Assembly (NCBI GenBank): GCA_965238025.1
Contig: OZ250162.1
Location: 3,968,001 to 4,032,000 of the forward strand
DNA from: Pelagihabitans sp965238025
GTDB lineage: Bacteria; Bacteroidota; Bacteroidia; Flavobacteriales; Flavobacteriaceae
Direction of reading: 5' to 3'
Length of the DNA stretch: 64,000 nucleotides
The notes beneath the pieces are model-generated. The model was not told where the DNA came from, did not search any database, and saw only the letters and a program-made list of their open reading frames with translations. How positions within the stretch are numbered: the stretch's first letter is position 1; each line of letters opens with the position of its first letter. This document shows positions 17,063 through 25,621 of this stretch, one piece after another. Both the position numbers and the translations under genes were made by a program.

Positions 17063-17515
17063 ATGGATAATTTGACCATTGATTATGCCCTTCGCGCCAC
17101 ATGGCAGGCAGTAGCAAGAATGTATAATGAAGAGGCCAAAGAATTTGGTACAACAATGGCGGTCGGTTTTACCTTATTAAGTATAGATCCGAAAACAGGT
17201 ACCCCATCAACGGCCTTAGGGCCCAAAATGGGTATGGAAGCAACAAGCCTTTCGCGGATCCTAAAAAGCATGGAGGAAAAGGGGTTGATAGAGCGTAAGC
17301 CCAACCCAAATGATGGTAGAGGGGTGTTGATTCACCTCACTGATTTTGGTCTTGAGAAAAGAGTTGATTCTAAAAATGTTGTGCTACAATTTAACAATGT
17401 AGTAGAAGAAAATGTATCAAAAGAAAAATTGAAATCTTTTTTCGAAGTAATGGATACCATTAATAATCTTATTTCTGAACGTAAAATATATACAAAGGAA
17501 AAGGAAACAAATTGA
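17063..17515 (+). CDS. MarR family transcriptional regulator
   Basis: A 150-residue winged-helix regulator. The recognition helix region is MEATSLSRILKSMEEKGLIERK and the wing is NPNDGRGVLIHLT (quoted in parts: TSLSRILKSMEEKGLIERK). It heads the fadN-fadA-acyl-CoA dehydrogenase genes, and the palindrome in front of it is the likely operator, so it probably represses itself and the beta-oxidation operon. The natural ligand may be an acyl-CoA (inference). Confidence 0.9.
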   Translation: MDNLTIDYALRATWQAVARMYNEEAKEFGTTMAVGFTLLSIDPKTGTPSTALGPKMGMEATSLSRILKSMEEKGLIERKPNPNDGRGVLIHLTDFGLEKRVDSKNVVLQFNNVVEENVSKEKLKSFFEVMDTINNLISERKIYTKEKETN

Positions 17516-17592
17516 TTCTTGGTTAAGCGTTTAGTACGACTAAAAGCAAACCATAATCGAGTAACCCAATAACGAATAACTTATTTTACCCA

Positions 17593-19998
17593 ATGAACAA
17601 ACACATTAAAAAAGTAGCAGTAATCGGTTCCGGTATCATGGGCAGTGGCATTGCATGCCATTTTGCAAATGTCGGTGTTGAAGTATTACTCTTTGATATT
17701 GTTCCTAGAGAGCTCAACGACAAAGAGAAAGCAAAAGGACTTACGCTAGAGGATAAAGTTGTACGCAACAGATTGGTAAACGATTCGTTGAAGGCAGCTT
17801 TAAAATCAAAGCCCTCCCCTATTTACAATCAAAAATTCGCACAGCGGATCGCCACTGGAAATTTAGAAGATGATATCGCCAAAATTTCCAAGGTAGATTG
17901 GATTATAGAAGTGGTGGTTGAGCGACTGGATATCAAGAAAATGGTATTCGAAAATATTGAAAAGCATAGAACACCAGGTACGTTAATTACCTCGAACACC
18001 TCTGGTATTCCTATCAAGTTCATGAGCGAAGGCCGCAGCGAAGATTTTCAAGAACATTTCTGCGGAACGCATTTCTTTAATCCCGCGCGTTATTTAAAGT
18101 TGTTTGAAATCATTCCTGGGCCAAAAACGTCTCCTGAAGTATTAGAGTTCTTAAACGGATATGGCGAACAATTCTTAGGAAAAACCTCTGTTGTTGCCAA
18201 AGATACCCCGGCTTTTATCGGGAATCGTATTGGCATCTTTAGTATCCAAAGCCTTTTTCATATGGTCAAGGAAATGGGGATGACCGTTGAGGAAGTCGAT
18301 AAGCTTTCGGGTCCTGTGATCGGGCGCCCAAAATCAGCAACTTTTAGAACAGTTGACGTAGTAGGGTTGGATACCTTGGTACACGTGGCCAATGGGATTG
18401 CCGAAAACTGCAAAGAGGATGAGAAACACGATTTGTTCAAACTCCCGGATTTCATCAATACCATGATGGAAAACAAATGGTTGGGAAGTAAATCTGGACA
18501 AGGTTTTTATAAAAAAGCAAAGAACAAAGAAGGTAAGACCGAGATTCTGACCTTGGATTTAGATACCATGGACTATCGCTCCAAAAAGAGCGCCAAGTTT
18601 GCTACTCTAGAGTTAACCAAGACCATTGATAAAGTGGTAGACCGCTTTAAAGTGTTGATTGATGGAAAGGATAAGGCAGGCGAATTTTATAGAAAGAGCT
18701 TCGCAGCATTGTTCGCCTATGTATCGCACCGTATTCCTGAAATAACGGATGAACTATATAAGATAGACGATGCTATGAAGGCAGGTTTTGGTTGGGAACA
18801 TGGTCCGTTTCAGATTTGGGATGCCATTGGCGTTGAGAAAGGTTTGGAAATCATGAAAGCAGAAGGTGAGGTTGCAGCACCGTGGGTTGCAGAGATGCTA
18901 TCCTCAGGACAGAAATCGTTCTATTCTGTAAAAGAAGGTGCAACTTATTTCTATGATATCCCTAAAAAATCGATTGAGAAAATACCAGGGCAGGATTCCT
19001 TTATCATATTGGATAATATTCGCAAATCATCGGAGGTCTTCAAGAACCCTGGTGTGGTGGTAGAAGATTTAGGTGATGGCATTTTAAATGTAGAATTCCA
19101 ATCTAAAATGAACACCATAGGCGGTGATGTAATAGCAGGATTGAACAAGGCCATAGATTTAGCGGAGAAGGACTTCCAAGGTTTGGTGGTTGGTAACCAG
19201 GCGGCCAACTTCTCAGTAGGTGCCAATATTGGGATGATATTTATGCTGGCTGTTGAGCAGGAATATGATGAGCTGAACATGGCGATAAAAATGTTCCAGG
19301 ATACGGTAATGCGTCTGCGATATTCTTCCATACCAACAATAGCTGCTCCCCACGGAATGGCTTTGGGTGGTGGTTGCGAAATCTCGTTACATGCAGATAA
19401 AGTTGTGGCCGCGGCGGAAACTTATATGGGACTTGTTGAATTTGGCGTCGGTGTGATTCCTGGCGGTGGCGGTTCTAAAGAGATGGCGTTACGCGCGCAG
19501 GACTCTTTTAGAAAAGGAGATGTAGAACTTAATGTATTACAAGAATATTTCTTGACTATAGGAATGGCAAAAGTGTCAACCTCAGCATACGAGGCTTATG
19601 ATTTAGGATTCCTTCAAAAAGGAAAAGATATTGTTGTGGTAAACAAAGACCGACAAATAGCAACAGCGAAAGCGCATGCCAAATTAATGGCTGAGTCGGG
19701 GTATACCCAACCTCCAGCACGAAAAGACATCAAAGTACTAGGAAAGCAAGCTTTGGGAATGTTCTTGGTAGGAACAGATTCGATGGAGGCAAGTCACTAC
19801 ATCAGCGAGCATGACAAGAAAATCGCGAACAAGTTAGCCTATGTAATGGCAGGTGGTGATTTGTCAGAGCCAACGCGCGTGAGTGAGCAATATTTACTTG
19901 ATATTGAGCGTGAGGCGTTCTTATCATTGTGTACGGAAAAGAAAACCTTAGAGCGAATTCAGCATATGCTTAAAACAGGTAAACCTTTACGTAATTAA
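17593..19998 (+). CDS. fadN: 3-hydroxyacyl-CoA dehydrogenase / enoyl-CoA hydratase, FadN type
   Basis: 801 residues. The N-terminal NAD-binding Rossmann fold begins with VAVIGSGIMGSGIA (residues 8-21), followed by the 3HCDH C-terminal domains (FFNPARYLKLFEIIPGPKTS, GNRIGIF). The C-terminal half holds a crotonase domain (MALGGGCEISLHAD, GVIPGGGGSKEM). The dehydrogenase-first order is that of B. subtilis FadN, the reverse of E. coli FadB. It catalyses hydration of enoyl-CoA and oxidation of 3-hydroxyacyl-CoA. It is the second gene of the marR-headed operon, 77 bp after marR and 99 bp before fadA. Confidence 0.93.
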   Translation: MNKHIKKVAVIGSGIMGSGIACHFANVGVEVLLFDIVPRELNDKEKAKGLTLEDKVVRNRLVNDSLKAALKSKPSPIYNQKFAQRIATGNLEDDIAKISKVDWIIEVVVERLDIKKMVFENIEKHRTPGTLITSNTSGIPIKFMSEGRSEDFQEHFCGTHFFNPARYLKLFEIIPGPKTSPEVLEFLNGYGEQFLGKTSVVAKDTPAFIGNRIGIFSIQSLFHMVKEMGMTVEEVDKLSGPVIGRPKSATFRTVDVVGLDTLVHVANGIAENCKEDEKHDLFKLPDFINTMMENKWLGSKSGQGFYKKAKNKEGKTEILTLDLDTMDYRSKKSAKFATLELTKTIDKVVDRFKVLIDGKDKAGEFYRKSFAALFAYVSHRIPEITDELYKIDDAMKAGFGWEHGPFQIWDAIGVEKGLEIMKAEGEVAAPWVAEMLSSGQKSFYSVKEGATYFYDIPKKSIEKIPGQDSFIILDNIRKSSEVFKNPGVVVEDLGDGILNVEFQSKMNTIGGDVIAGLNKAIDLAEKDFQGLVVGNQAANFSVGANIGMIFMLAVEQEYDELNMAIKMFQDTVMRLRYSSIPTIAAPHGMALGGGCEISLHADKVVAAAETYMGLVEFGVGVIPGGGGSKEMALRAQDSFRKGDVELNVLQEYFLTIGMAKVSTSAYEAYDLGFLQKGKDIVVVNKDRQIATAKAHAKLMAESGYTQPPARKDIKVLGKQALGMFLVGTDSMEASHYISEHDKKIANKLAYVMAGGDLSEPTRVSEQYLLDIEREAFLSLCTEKKTLERIQHMLKTGKPLRN

Positions 19999-20018
19999 AA
20001 TTACGAAGCCATTTGCCT

Positions 20019-20095
20019 ATAGCCTATAGCTATTGGCTTTCTTTAAAAGAATAAATCAATGCTAGTAGCTAAAAGCTAATAGCCAAAAGCACAAA
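20019..20095. repeat. short AGCT/TAGC-rich inverted repeat in the fadN-fadA spacer
   Basis: The spacer contains GCCTATAGCCTATAGCTATTGGC followed 40 bp later by the complementary AGCTAATAGCCAAAAGC (first arm quoted in part: TATAGCTATTGGC). It can form a long imperfect hairpin upstream of fadA and may be a processing or attenuation structure, or a dispersed repeat. Confidence 0.4.
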
Positions 20096-20097
20096 AA

Positions 20098-21288
20098 ATG
20101 AAAACTGCATATATAGTTAAAGGATATAGAACCGCTGTTGGAAAAGCCCCAAGAGGTGTTTTCCGTTTTAAGCGAACCGATGAATTGGCCGCCGAAACCA
20201 TCGAATACATGATGAAGGAGCTGCCTGATTTTGATAAGAAGCGCATTGATGATGTCATTGTAGGAAACGCTATGCCAGAGGGCTCGCAAGGTTTGAACAT
20301 GGCACGATTGATTTCCTTAATGGGATTGGATATTGTAGATGTACCGGGCGTAACGGTTAACCGTTTTTGTGCGTCGGGGCTCGAAACCATTGGTGTGGCA
20401 GTAGCAAAAATCCAAGCCGGTATGGCTGATTGTATTATTGCTGGGGGCGCTGAAAGCATGAGTGCGGTACCCATGACAGGATACAAAACAGAATTGAACT
20501 ACGATTTGGCAAACCAAGGTCATGAAGATTACTACTGGGGCATGGGTAATACCGCCGAAGCTGTTGCCAATGAATATAAAGTGTCTCGCCAAGATCAAGA
20601 TGAATTCGCTTATAATTCGCACATGAAAGCATTGAAAGCGCAAGCTGAAGATCGTTTTCAAAGTCAGATTGCCCCTATCGAGGTTGAACAAACTTATTTA
20701 GATGCGAATGGTAAAAAGGCAGAGAAAAAATATACGGTGACTAAGGACGAAGGACCAAGAAAAGGAACTTCAGTGGAGGTCCTGAATAAATTAAGGCCCG
20801 TTTTCGCCGCTGGCGGAAGTGTTACGGCCGGTAATTCATCTCAAATGAGCGACGGGGCCGCATTTGTTTTGATAATGAGTGAAGATATGGTCAAAGAATT
20901 AAATCTAGAACCTATTGCGCGCTTGGTAAATTATGCAGCCGCTGGTGTACCACCAAGAATAATGGGTATTGGCCCTGTTGCCGCTATTCCAAAGGCATTA
21001 AAACAAGCTGGTTTAAAACAGGATGATTTGGAGTTGATCGAGCTAAACGAAGCTTTTGCCTCCCAATCATTGGCAGTAATTCGAGAACTTGATTTAAATC
21101 CCGATATCATCAACGTGAATGGTGGTGCAATTGCTTTGGGCCATCCACTTGGGTGTACAGGAGCCAAATTATCGGTACAACTATTTGATGAAATGCGCAA
21201 ACGCGATATGAAAGGTAAGTACGGAGCTGTTACGATGTGCGTAGGTACCGGCCAAGGCGCATGCGGAATTTTTGAGTTTCTTAATTAA
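20098..21288 (+). CDS. fadA: acetyl-CoA C-acyltransferase (3-ketoacyl-CoA thiolase)
   Basis: A 396-residue thiolase for the last step of beta-oxidation. The acyl-accepting Cys is Cys91 in NRFCASGLE. The GHPLGCTGAK motif and the second Cys in CVGTGQGACGIFE complete the active site. The length is normal for the degradative class. It lies in the operon fadN-fadA-(IVP)-acyl-CoA dehydrogenase, which needs only an acyl-CoA ligase (gene at 15099) to make a full pathway. Confidence 0.94.
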   Translation: MKTAYIVKGYRTAVGKAPRGVFRFKRTDELAAETIEYMMKELPDFDKKRIDDVIVGNAMPEGSQGLNMARLISLMGLDIVDVPGVTVNRFCASGLETIGVAVAKIQAGMADCIIAGGAESMSAVPMTGYKTELNYDLANQGHEDYYWGMGNTAEAVANEYKVSRQDQDEFAYNSHMKALKAQAEDRFQSQIAPIEVEQTYLDANGKKAEKKYTVTKDEGPRKGTSVEVLNKLRPVFAAGGSVTAGNSSQMSDGAAFVLIMSEDMVKELNLEPIARLVNYAAAGVPPRIMGIGPVAAIPKALKQAGLKQDDLELIELNEAFASQSLAVIRELDLNPDIINVNGGAIALGHPLGCTGAKLSVQLFDEMRKRDMKGKYGAVTMCVGTGQGACGIFEFLN

Positions 21289-21323
21289 CTGAAAAAAGAA
21301 TGAAGAGAAGAGACTAGAGACCA

Positions 21324-21680
21324 ATGGCTTTACGGCATAACTATAAAAATCTAAAAATATGGCAGTTGGTATTGGAAATAGCAAATGATATTTCAGATTT
21401 GTTATTGACATTCCCAAAGCATGAACGTTTTGATTTAAGTACGCAGATGAGTAAATGCTCGGTTTCAATGCCAAGTAATATTGCAGAAGGTTCGGGAAGA
21501 ACTGATAAAAGTTTTAAAAATTTTATTGATTACTCTTTAGGTTCTTCTTTTGAGTTGGGAACGCAACTACTGATAGCTCATCACAGAAAATATATTAATA
21601 ACGAAACCTTAAAAATTATTGAAGATAAAATAGCAGAATGGCAAAGAATGACCATGGGCTTTCAAAACAGCCTAATCTAA
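21324..21680 (+). CDS. four-helix bundle protein (23S rRNA intervening-sequence protein, IVP family)
   Basis: 118 residues of the IVP/four-helix bundle family, recognisable from NLKIWQ near the N-terminus, SMPSNIAEGSGR in the middle and SLGSSFELGTQL. Family members were first found in intervening sequences of 23S rRNA and are often scattered as single genes in Bacteroidota. Here it sits between fadA and the acyl-CoA dehydrogenase, flanked by mirrored purine-rich (about 21296-21317) and pyrimidine-rich (about 21681-21709) tracts that look like element ends. It has no obvious role in fatty acid oxidation and was probably inserted. Confidence 0.85.
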   Translation: MALRHNYKNLKIWQLVLEIANDISDLLLTFPKHERFDLSTQMSKCSVSMPSNIAEGSGRTDKSFKNFIDYSLGSSFELGTQLLIAHHRKYINNETLKIIEDKIAEWQRMTMGFQNSLI

Positions 21681-21725
21681 TTCTCTTCTCTCTATTCTAT
21701 TTTCCCTATTCAAACGATAAACAAT

Positions 21726-23537
21726 ATGAGTACAGAAACAATGAACAAAGAAATACTAAGAGGAGGACAATTTTTAGTCAAAGAAACCCAATGCGAGGAT
21801 GTTTTTACGTTGGAAGATTTGTCCGAAGAGCAAAAAATGATGCGTGATAGTACCAAGGAGTTTGTTGACCGCGAACTTTGGGGTGAATGGGAACGCTTCG
21901 AGCAAAAGGATTACGCCTATACGGAGCAGACCATGCGTAATGCAGGACAATTAGGTCTTTTAGGAATCGCCGTGCCAGAAGCCTATGGTGGAATGGGAAT
22001 GGGATTTGTATCCACAATGTTGGTATGTGATTATATTTCAGGCGCTACTGGGTCGTTCAGTACGGCCTTCGGTGCCCATACCGGAATCGGGACTATGCCG
22101 ATTACTTTATATGGCAACGAAGAACAAAAGTTAAAATATGTGCCAAAACTTGCCTCCGGGGAGTGGTTTGGAGCCTATTGCTTGACCGAGCCAGGTGCGG
22201 GTTCAGATGCCAATTCAGGAAAAACAAAAGCCGTTCTTTCAGCCGATGGAAAACATTATAGCATATCGGGACAAAAAATGTGGATTTCAAATGCCGGGTT
22301 CTGTAATATGTTCATAGTTTTCGCACGAATAGAGGACGATAAGAACATTACTGGATTTATCGTAGAGAACGACCCGAGCAATGGGATCACCCTGGGTGAA
22401 GAAGAAAAGAAATTGGGAATCCACTCCTCCTCTACCCGTCAGGTTTTCTTTAGCGATACCAAGGTGCCCGTTGAAAATATGCTTTCTGAAAGGGGAAATG
22501 GGTTCAAAATCGCGATGAATGCATTGAATGTTGGCCGGATCAAATTGGCCGCCGCATGTCTTGAGGCACAGCGAAGGGTAATCAATGAAGCCGTGAAATA
22601 TGCGAATGAAAGGGTTCAATTTAAGACCCCTATTATTAATTTTGGGGCGATAAAAGGTAAAATTGCCGATATGGCTACCAATGCTTATGCCGGTGAATCA
22701 GCATGTTATAGGGCCGCAAAGAATATAGAGGATAGAATCGCTATTCGTGAAGCGGAAGGTAACACACATCAGGAAGCTGAATTAAAAGGTGTTGAAGAGT
22801 ATGCTATCGAATGCTCTATCTTAAAAGTTGCGGTTTCGGAAGATGTGCAACATACTTCAGATGAAGGTGTTCAGATTTTCGGTGGGATGGGCTTTAGTGC
22901 AGATGCTCCCATGGAAAAAGCCTGGAGAGATGCTCGAATCGCCCGTATTTATGAAGGCACCAATGAAATTAATAGAATGCTTGCCGTAGGCATGTTGGTC
23001 AAAAAAGCAATGAAGGGTCATGTTGATTTATTGGGCCCTGCGACCGCCGTTGGTGAAGAGTTGATGGGAATCCCGTCTTTTGATGCTCCCGATTTTTCTG
23101 TATTGTTCGCAGAAGAAAAAGATTTGGTTGCGCGACTAAAAAAGGTCTTTTTAATGGTGGCCGGCAGTGCGGTTCAAAAATTTGGCCAAGAATTGGAAAA
23201 CCACCAGCAACTAATGATGGCCGCATCAGATATCTTAATAGAAATCTATATGGCAGAAAGCACCATTCTTAGGACAGAAAAAAATGTAAAACGTTTTGGA
23301 GAGGAGGCGCAAGCCACTCAAATAGCAATGTCAAAATTGTACTTATACAATGCTGTTGATCTAGCCATCAAAAAAGGAAGGGAAGCGATTATTTCCTTTG
23401 CAGAGGGAGACGAGCAACGAATGATGCTAATGGGCCTTAAACGCTTTACAAAATATACCAATTACCCAAATGTAGTAGCCTTGCGTAATCAAATTGCCGA
23501 TAAGGTAGCTGCAGATAACGGGTACACCTTTGACTAA
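21726..23537 (+). CDS. acyl-CoA dehydrogenase
   Basis: 603 residues, the large acyl-CoA dehydrogenase type with an extra C-terminal helical region, similar in size to VLCAD-like bacterial enzymes. FAD/substrate motifs include YCLTEPGAGSDANSG and KMWISNAGF. The probable catalytic base is Glu410 in IYEGTNEINRM. It performs the first oxidation of acyl-CoA in beta-oxidation and would pass electrons to ETF. It is the last gene of the marR-led operon, followed by a terminator. Confidence 0.92.
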   Translation: MSTETMNKEILRGGQFLVKETQCEDVFTLEDLSEEQKMMRDSTKEFVDRELWGEWERFEQKDYAYTEQTMRNAGQLGLLGIAVPEAYGGMGMGFVSTMLVCDYISGATGSFSTAFGAHTGIGTMPITLYGNEEQKLKYVPKLASGEWFGAYCLTEPGAGSDANSGKTKAVLSADGKHYSISGQKMWISNAGFCNMFIVFARIEDDKNITGFIVENDPSNGITLGEEEKKLGIHSSSTRQVFFSDTKVPVENMLSERGNGFKIAMNALNVGRIKLAAACLEAQRRVINEAVKYANERVQFKTPIINFGAIKGKIADMATNAYAGESACYRAAKNIEDRIAIREAEGNTHQEAELKGVEEYAIECSILKVAVSEDVQHTSDEGVQIFGGMGFSADAPMEKAWRDARIARIYEGTNEINRMLAVGMLVKKAMKGHVDLLGPATAVGEELMGIPSFDAPDFSVLFAEEKDLVARLKKVFLMVAGSAVQKFGQELENHQQLMMAASDILIEIYMAESTILRTEKNVKRFGEEAQATQIAMSKLYLYNAVDLAIKKGREAIISFAEGDEQRMMLMGLKRFTKYTNYPNVVALRNQIADKVAADNGYTFD

Positions 23538-23572
23538 TTCAAATAAAGTCCCTCAACATTAGGACAGAAGTG

Positions 23573-23603
23573 AAAAGCCTCTACAGATCAGTAGGGGTTT
23601 TTT
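23573..23603 (+). terminator. terminator of the fad operon
   Basis: Stem GCCTCTAC / GTAGGGG(T) with loop AGATCA, followed by TTTTTT, 36 bp after the acyl-CoA dehydrogenase stop. Confidence 0.75.
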
Positions 23604-23720
23604 GTGTCTTAAAAACATGTTAGGAGCAATTGATTTTTTAGCACTAATCCCACAAAAAACTTGCGATTTGTTAAATTTTTTAATAGTTTCCGCCAGTTAA
23701 CAAATAAACATATAAGAAAA

Positions 23721-25127
23721 ATGAAAAACATTAGTAAGAACTCCACTAAATTTTATTTGTCGTTTTTTCTGGCGACACTATTTTTAGCTTCTTGTTCAAC
23801 GGAAAATGATATTTCCGAGAATGAAGAGCTAAATGCTGTAAACGCGAAATCTTCTGCTCGAATTGATTATATGGTCATCCTGCAAGACGAGAGTATCCCG
23901 GCAGATTTCCAGGCTCAGATGGAAAGTGAAGGTGCAACCGTAAAATCAACAATTCCAGAAATTGGTGTTGCTGTAGTATCGACAACTGAAAACGTAAGCA
24001 AGAAAATTTCTAGAAAAAGTAATGTTCGTTCTGTAGTACCAGACCTAAGGGCTAAATGGATCGAGCCTGCGGATTTTGCACCAGCGGCAAACCCGTTAAG
24101 TATCGGAAGCGATGAACCCTTCTTCGATTTAATGTGGGGTCTTGATGCTATTGAAGCTCCGGAGGCCTGGAATACAGGGCAAACTGGAGAAGGTGTTAGA
24201 GTAGCTGTTTTAGATTCTGGAATAGATGCAACGCACCCAGATTTAGCTCCGAATGTAAATACATCCCTTTGTGCCTCATTTATTCCGGGCGAAGATTGGC
24301 AAGTACAGCCAGGTTTTTATTTTAACCACGGAACCCACGTTGCCGGAACTATTGCTGCAGCGGATAACGAAATAGGTGTAATCGGTGTAGCACCGAACGC
24401 TGAAATCGTAGCAGTTAAAGTATTATCTGAATTTACCGGTTCTGGTCCTTTTAGCAGTATTAATGCCGGAATCATCTATGCTGCTGATATTGATGCTGAT
24501 GTTATCAATATGAGCTTGGGTGCTGAACTTTTCAAAAATGGAAAATTTGTTCAAGAAGATGGCTCTATAGTTAAATACACAGGAAAAGTCATTGCCGAGA
24601 TACTTCATGCACAGCAAAGAGCGATTAACTATGCCTATAGAAATGGTACAACTATTATAGCTGCTGCCGGTAATGGTGGTCAAAACGCTGATGGCGATGG
24701 TTCGAAGGTGATTATTCCAGCTAGTATGAACCATGTAATCTCAGTATCGGCTACCGCCCCAGAATATTGGGCCGCGGACCCAACAACTGATCCAGATGTT
24801 CCCTCTAGCTATACCGATTACGGAAGAAGTCATGTAACGGTTTCTGCACCAGGTGGGGATTTTGATTTTTTTGACGCTCCCTTTTGGCACTACGATATGG
24901 TACTAAGTACTATTCCTGGTGGATGGAGCTGGAGTGCTGGAACTAGTATGGCCTCTCCTCATGCATCAGGAGTTGCTGCTTTGATTATAGGTAAAAATGG
25001 TGGGGATATGGATCCACATGAAGTAGAAAAGCAGTTAACAGGAACAGCCGATAAGATAGACGGTAATGGTCAAAGCCTTTACCATGGAAAAGGAGCGGTA
25101 AATGCGTATCGCGCCGTAACGGAATAA
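23721..25127 (+). CDS. S8 family subtilisin-like serine peptidase, lipoprotein
   Basis: 468 residues from the ATG at 23721; an upstream TTG at 23661 is in frame, but the ATG gives a normal lipoprotein signal (FLASC, Cys25, followed by STEND). An I9-like inhibitory propeptide (YMVILQDESIPADF) precedes the peptidase. The catalytic triad is Asp165 (VLDSGIDATHPD), His203 (HGTHVAGT) and Ser409 (GTSMASPHASG), with the oxyanion Asn in AAAGNGG. It is probably exposed on the outer membrane and digests proteins outside the cell. It is a single gene with its own terminator. Confidence 0.94.
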   Translation: MKNISKNSTKFYLSFFLATLFLASCSTENDISENEELNAVNAKSSARIDYMVILQDESIPADFQAQMESEGATVKSTIPEIGVAVVSTTENVSKKISRKSNVRSVVPDLRAKWIEPADFAPAANPLSIGSDEPFFDLMWGLDAIEAPEAWNTGQTGEGVRVAVLDSGIDATHPDLAPNVNTSLCASFIPGEDWQVQPGFYFNHGTHVAGTIAAADNEIGVIGVAPNAEIVAVKVLSEFTGSGPFSSINAGIIYAADIDADVINMSLGAELFKNGKFVQEDGSIVKYTGKVIAEILHAQQRAINYAYRNGTTIIAAAGNGGQNADGDGSKVIIPASMNHVISVSATAPEYWAADPTTDPDVPSSYTDYGRSHVTVSAPGGDFDFFDAPFWHYDMVLSTIPGGWSWSAGTSMASPHASGVAALIIGKNGGDMDPHEVEKQLTGTADKIDGNGQSLYHGKGAVNAYRAVTE

Positions 25128-25154
25128 GGATAACAAGTTAAGATTTCTAAATAG

Positions 25155-25187
25155 AACCGTCGGCCAATTGGCCGACGGTTTTTTTAT
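25155..25187 (+). terminator. terminator of the S8 peptidase gene
   Basis: Perfect 11-bp stem AACCGTCGGCC / GGCCGACGGTT around AATT, followed by TTTTT. Confidence 0.92.
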
Positions 25188-25221
25188 ATATGCTATTCTA
25201 TGTGTAGTTATAACAAAGAAT

Positions 25222-25460
25222 TAAAAACTACCACAAAATGATTATACCGTGTTTTTACTTGAAACGGCTGGTGTTTATAGAATAAACTTCTGAGCTTACA
25301 AGTCGGTATTGCGTATGTTATTCAAGCCAGGCCGATCAGTAGGAAATAGTTTGGATTATAGTCAATTCAATGTCCATAATGGATAAGTCTTTTTAGGTGC
25401 GGAAATTATATTTCCCAGGCCTTAAAAAGGCAATAATTTCTTCGATGGTGGTAGTTTTTA
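25222..25460. repeat. 239-bp segment bounded by 13-bp perfect inverted repeats
   Basis: TAAAAACTACCAC (25222-25234) and its exact complement GTGGTAGTTTTTA (25448-25460) bound a non-coding segment between two terminators. No reading frame or target duplication is visible. The whole 25188-25530 stretch has no gene. It could be a decayed small mobile element. Confidence 0.4.
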
Positions 25461-25530
25461 GAGGTTTTTCCACCCTAAGAATAATGCGCCATCCAAGGCA
25501 ATATCTATTATTCATGTTAGTACAACAAAA

Positions 25531-25562
25531 ACAGCCGCTCCAATTTAGATTAGAGCGGCTGT
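25531..25562 (-). terminator. terminator of the M49 peptidase gene
   Basis: Stem ACAGCCGCTC / GAGCGGCTGT around 12 nt. On the minus strand it is followed by TTTTG and lies 60 bp past the stop codon at 25622. Confidence 0.8.
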
Positions 25563-25621
25563 TCGTTTAAGAAAATAAATGTTGACAAAAAATATAGTGG
25601 CCCTTCAGAAAAGGTTACCGT

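Noticed and set aside
17593..19998. Reversed domain order in the beta-oxidation fusion enzyme as a novelty
   Set aside because: Dehydrogenase-first, hydratase-second is the known FadN layout.
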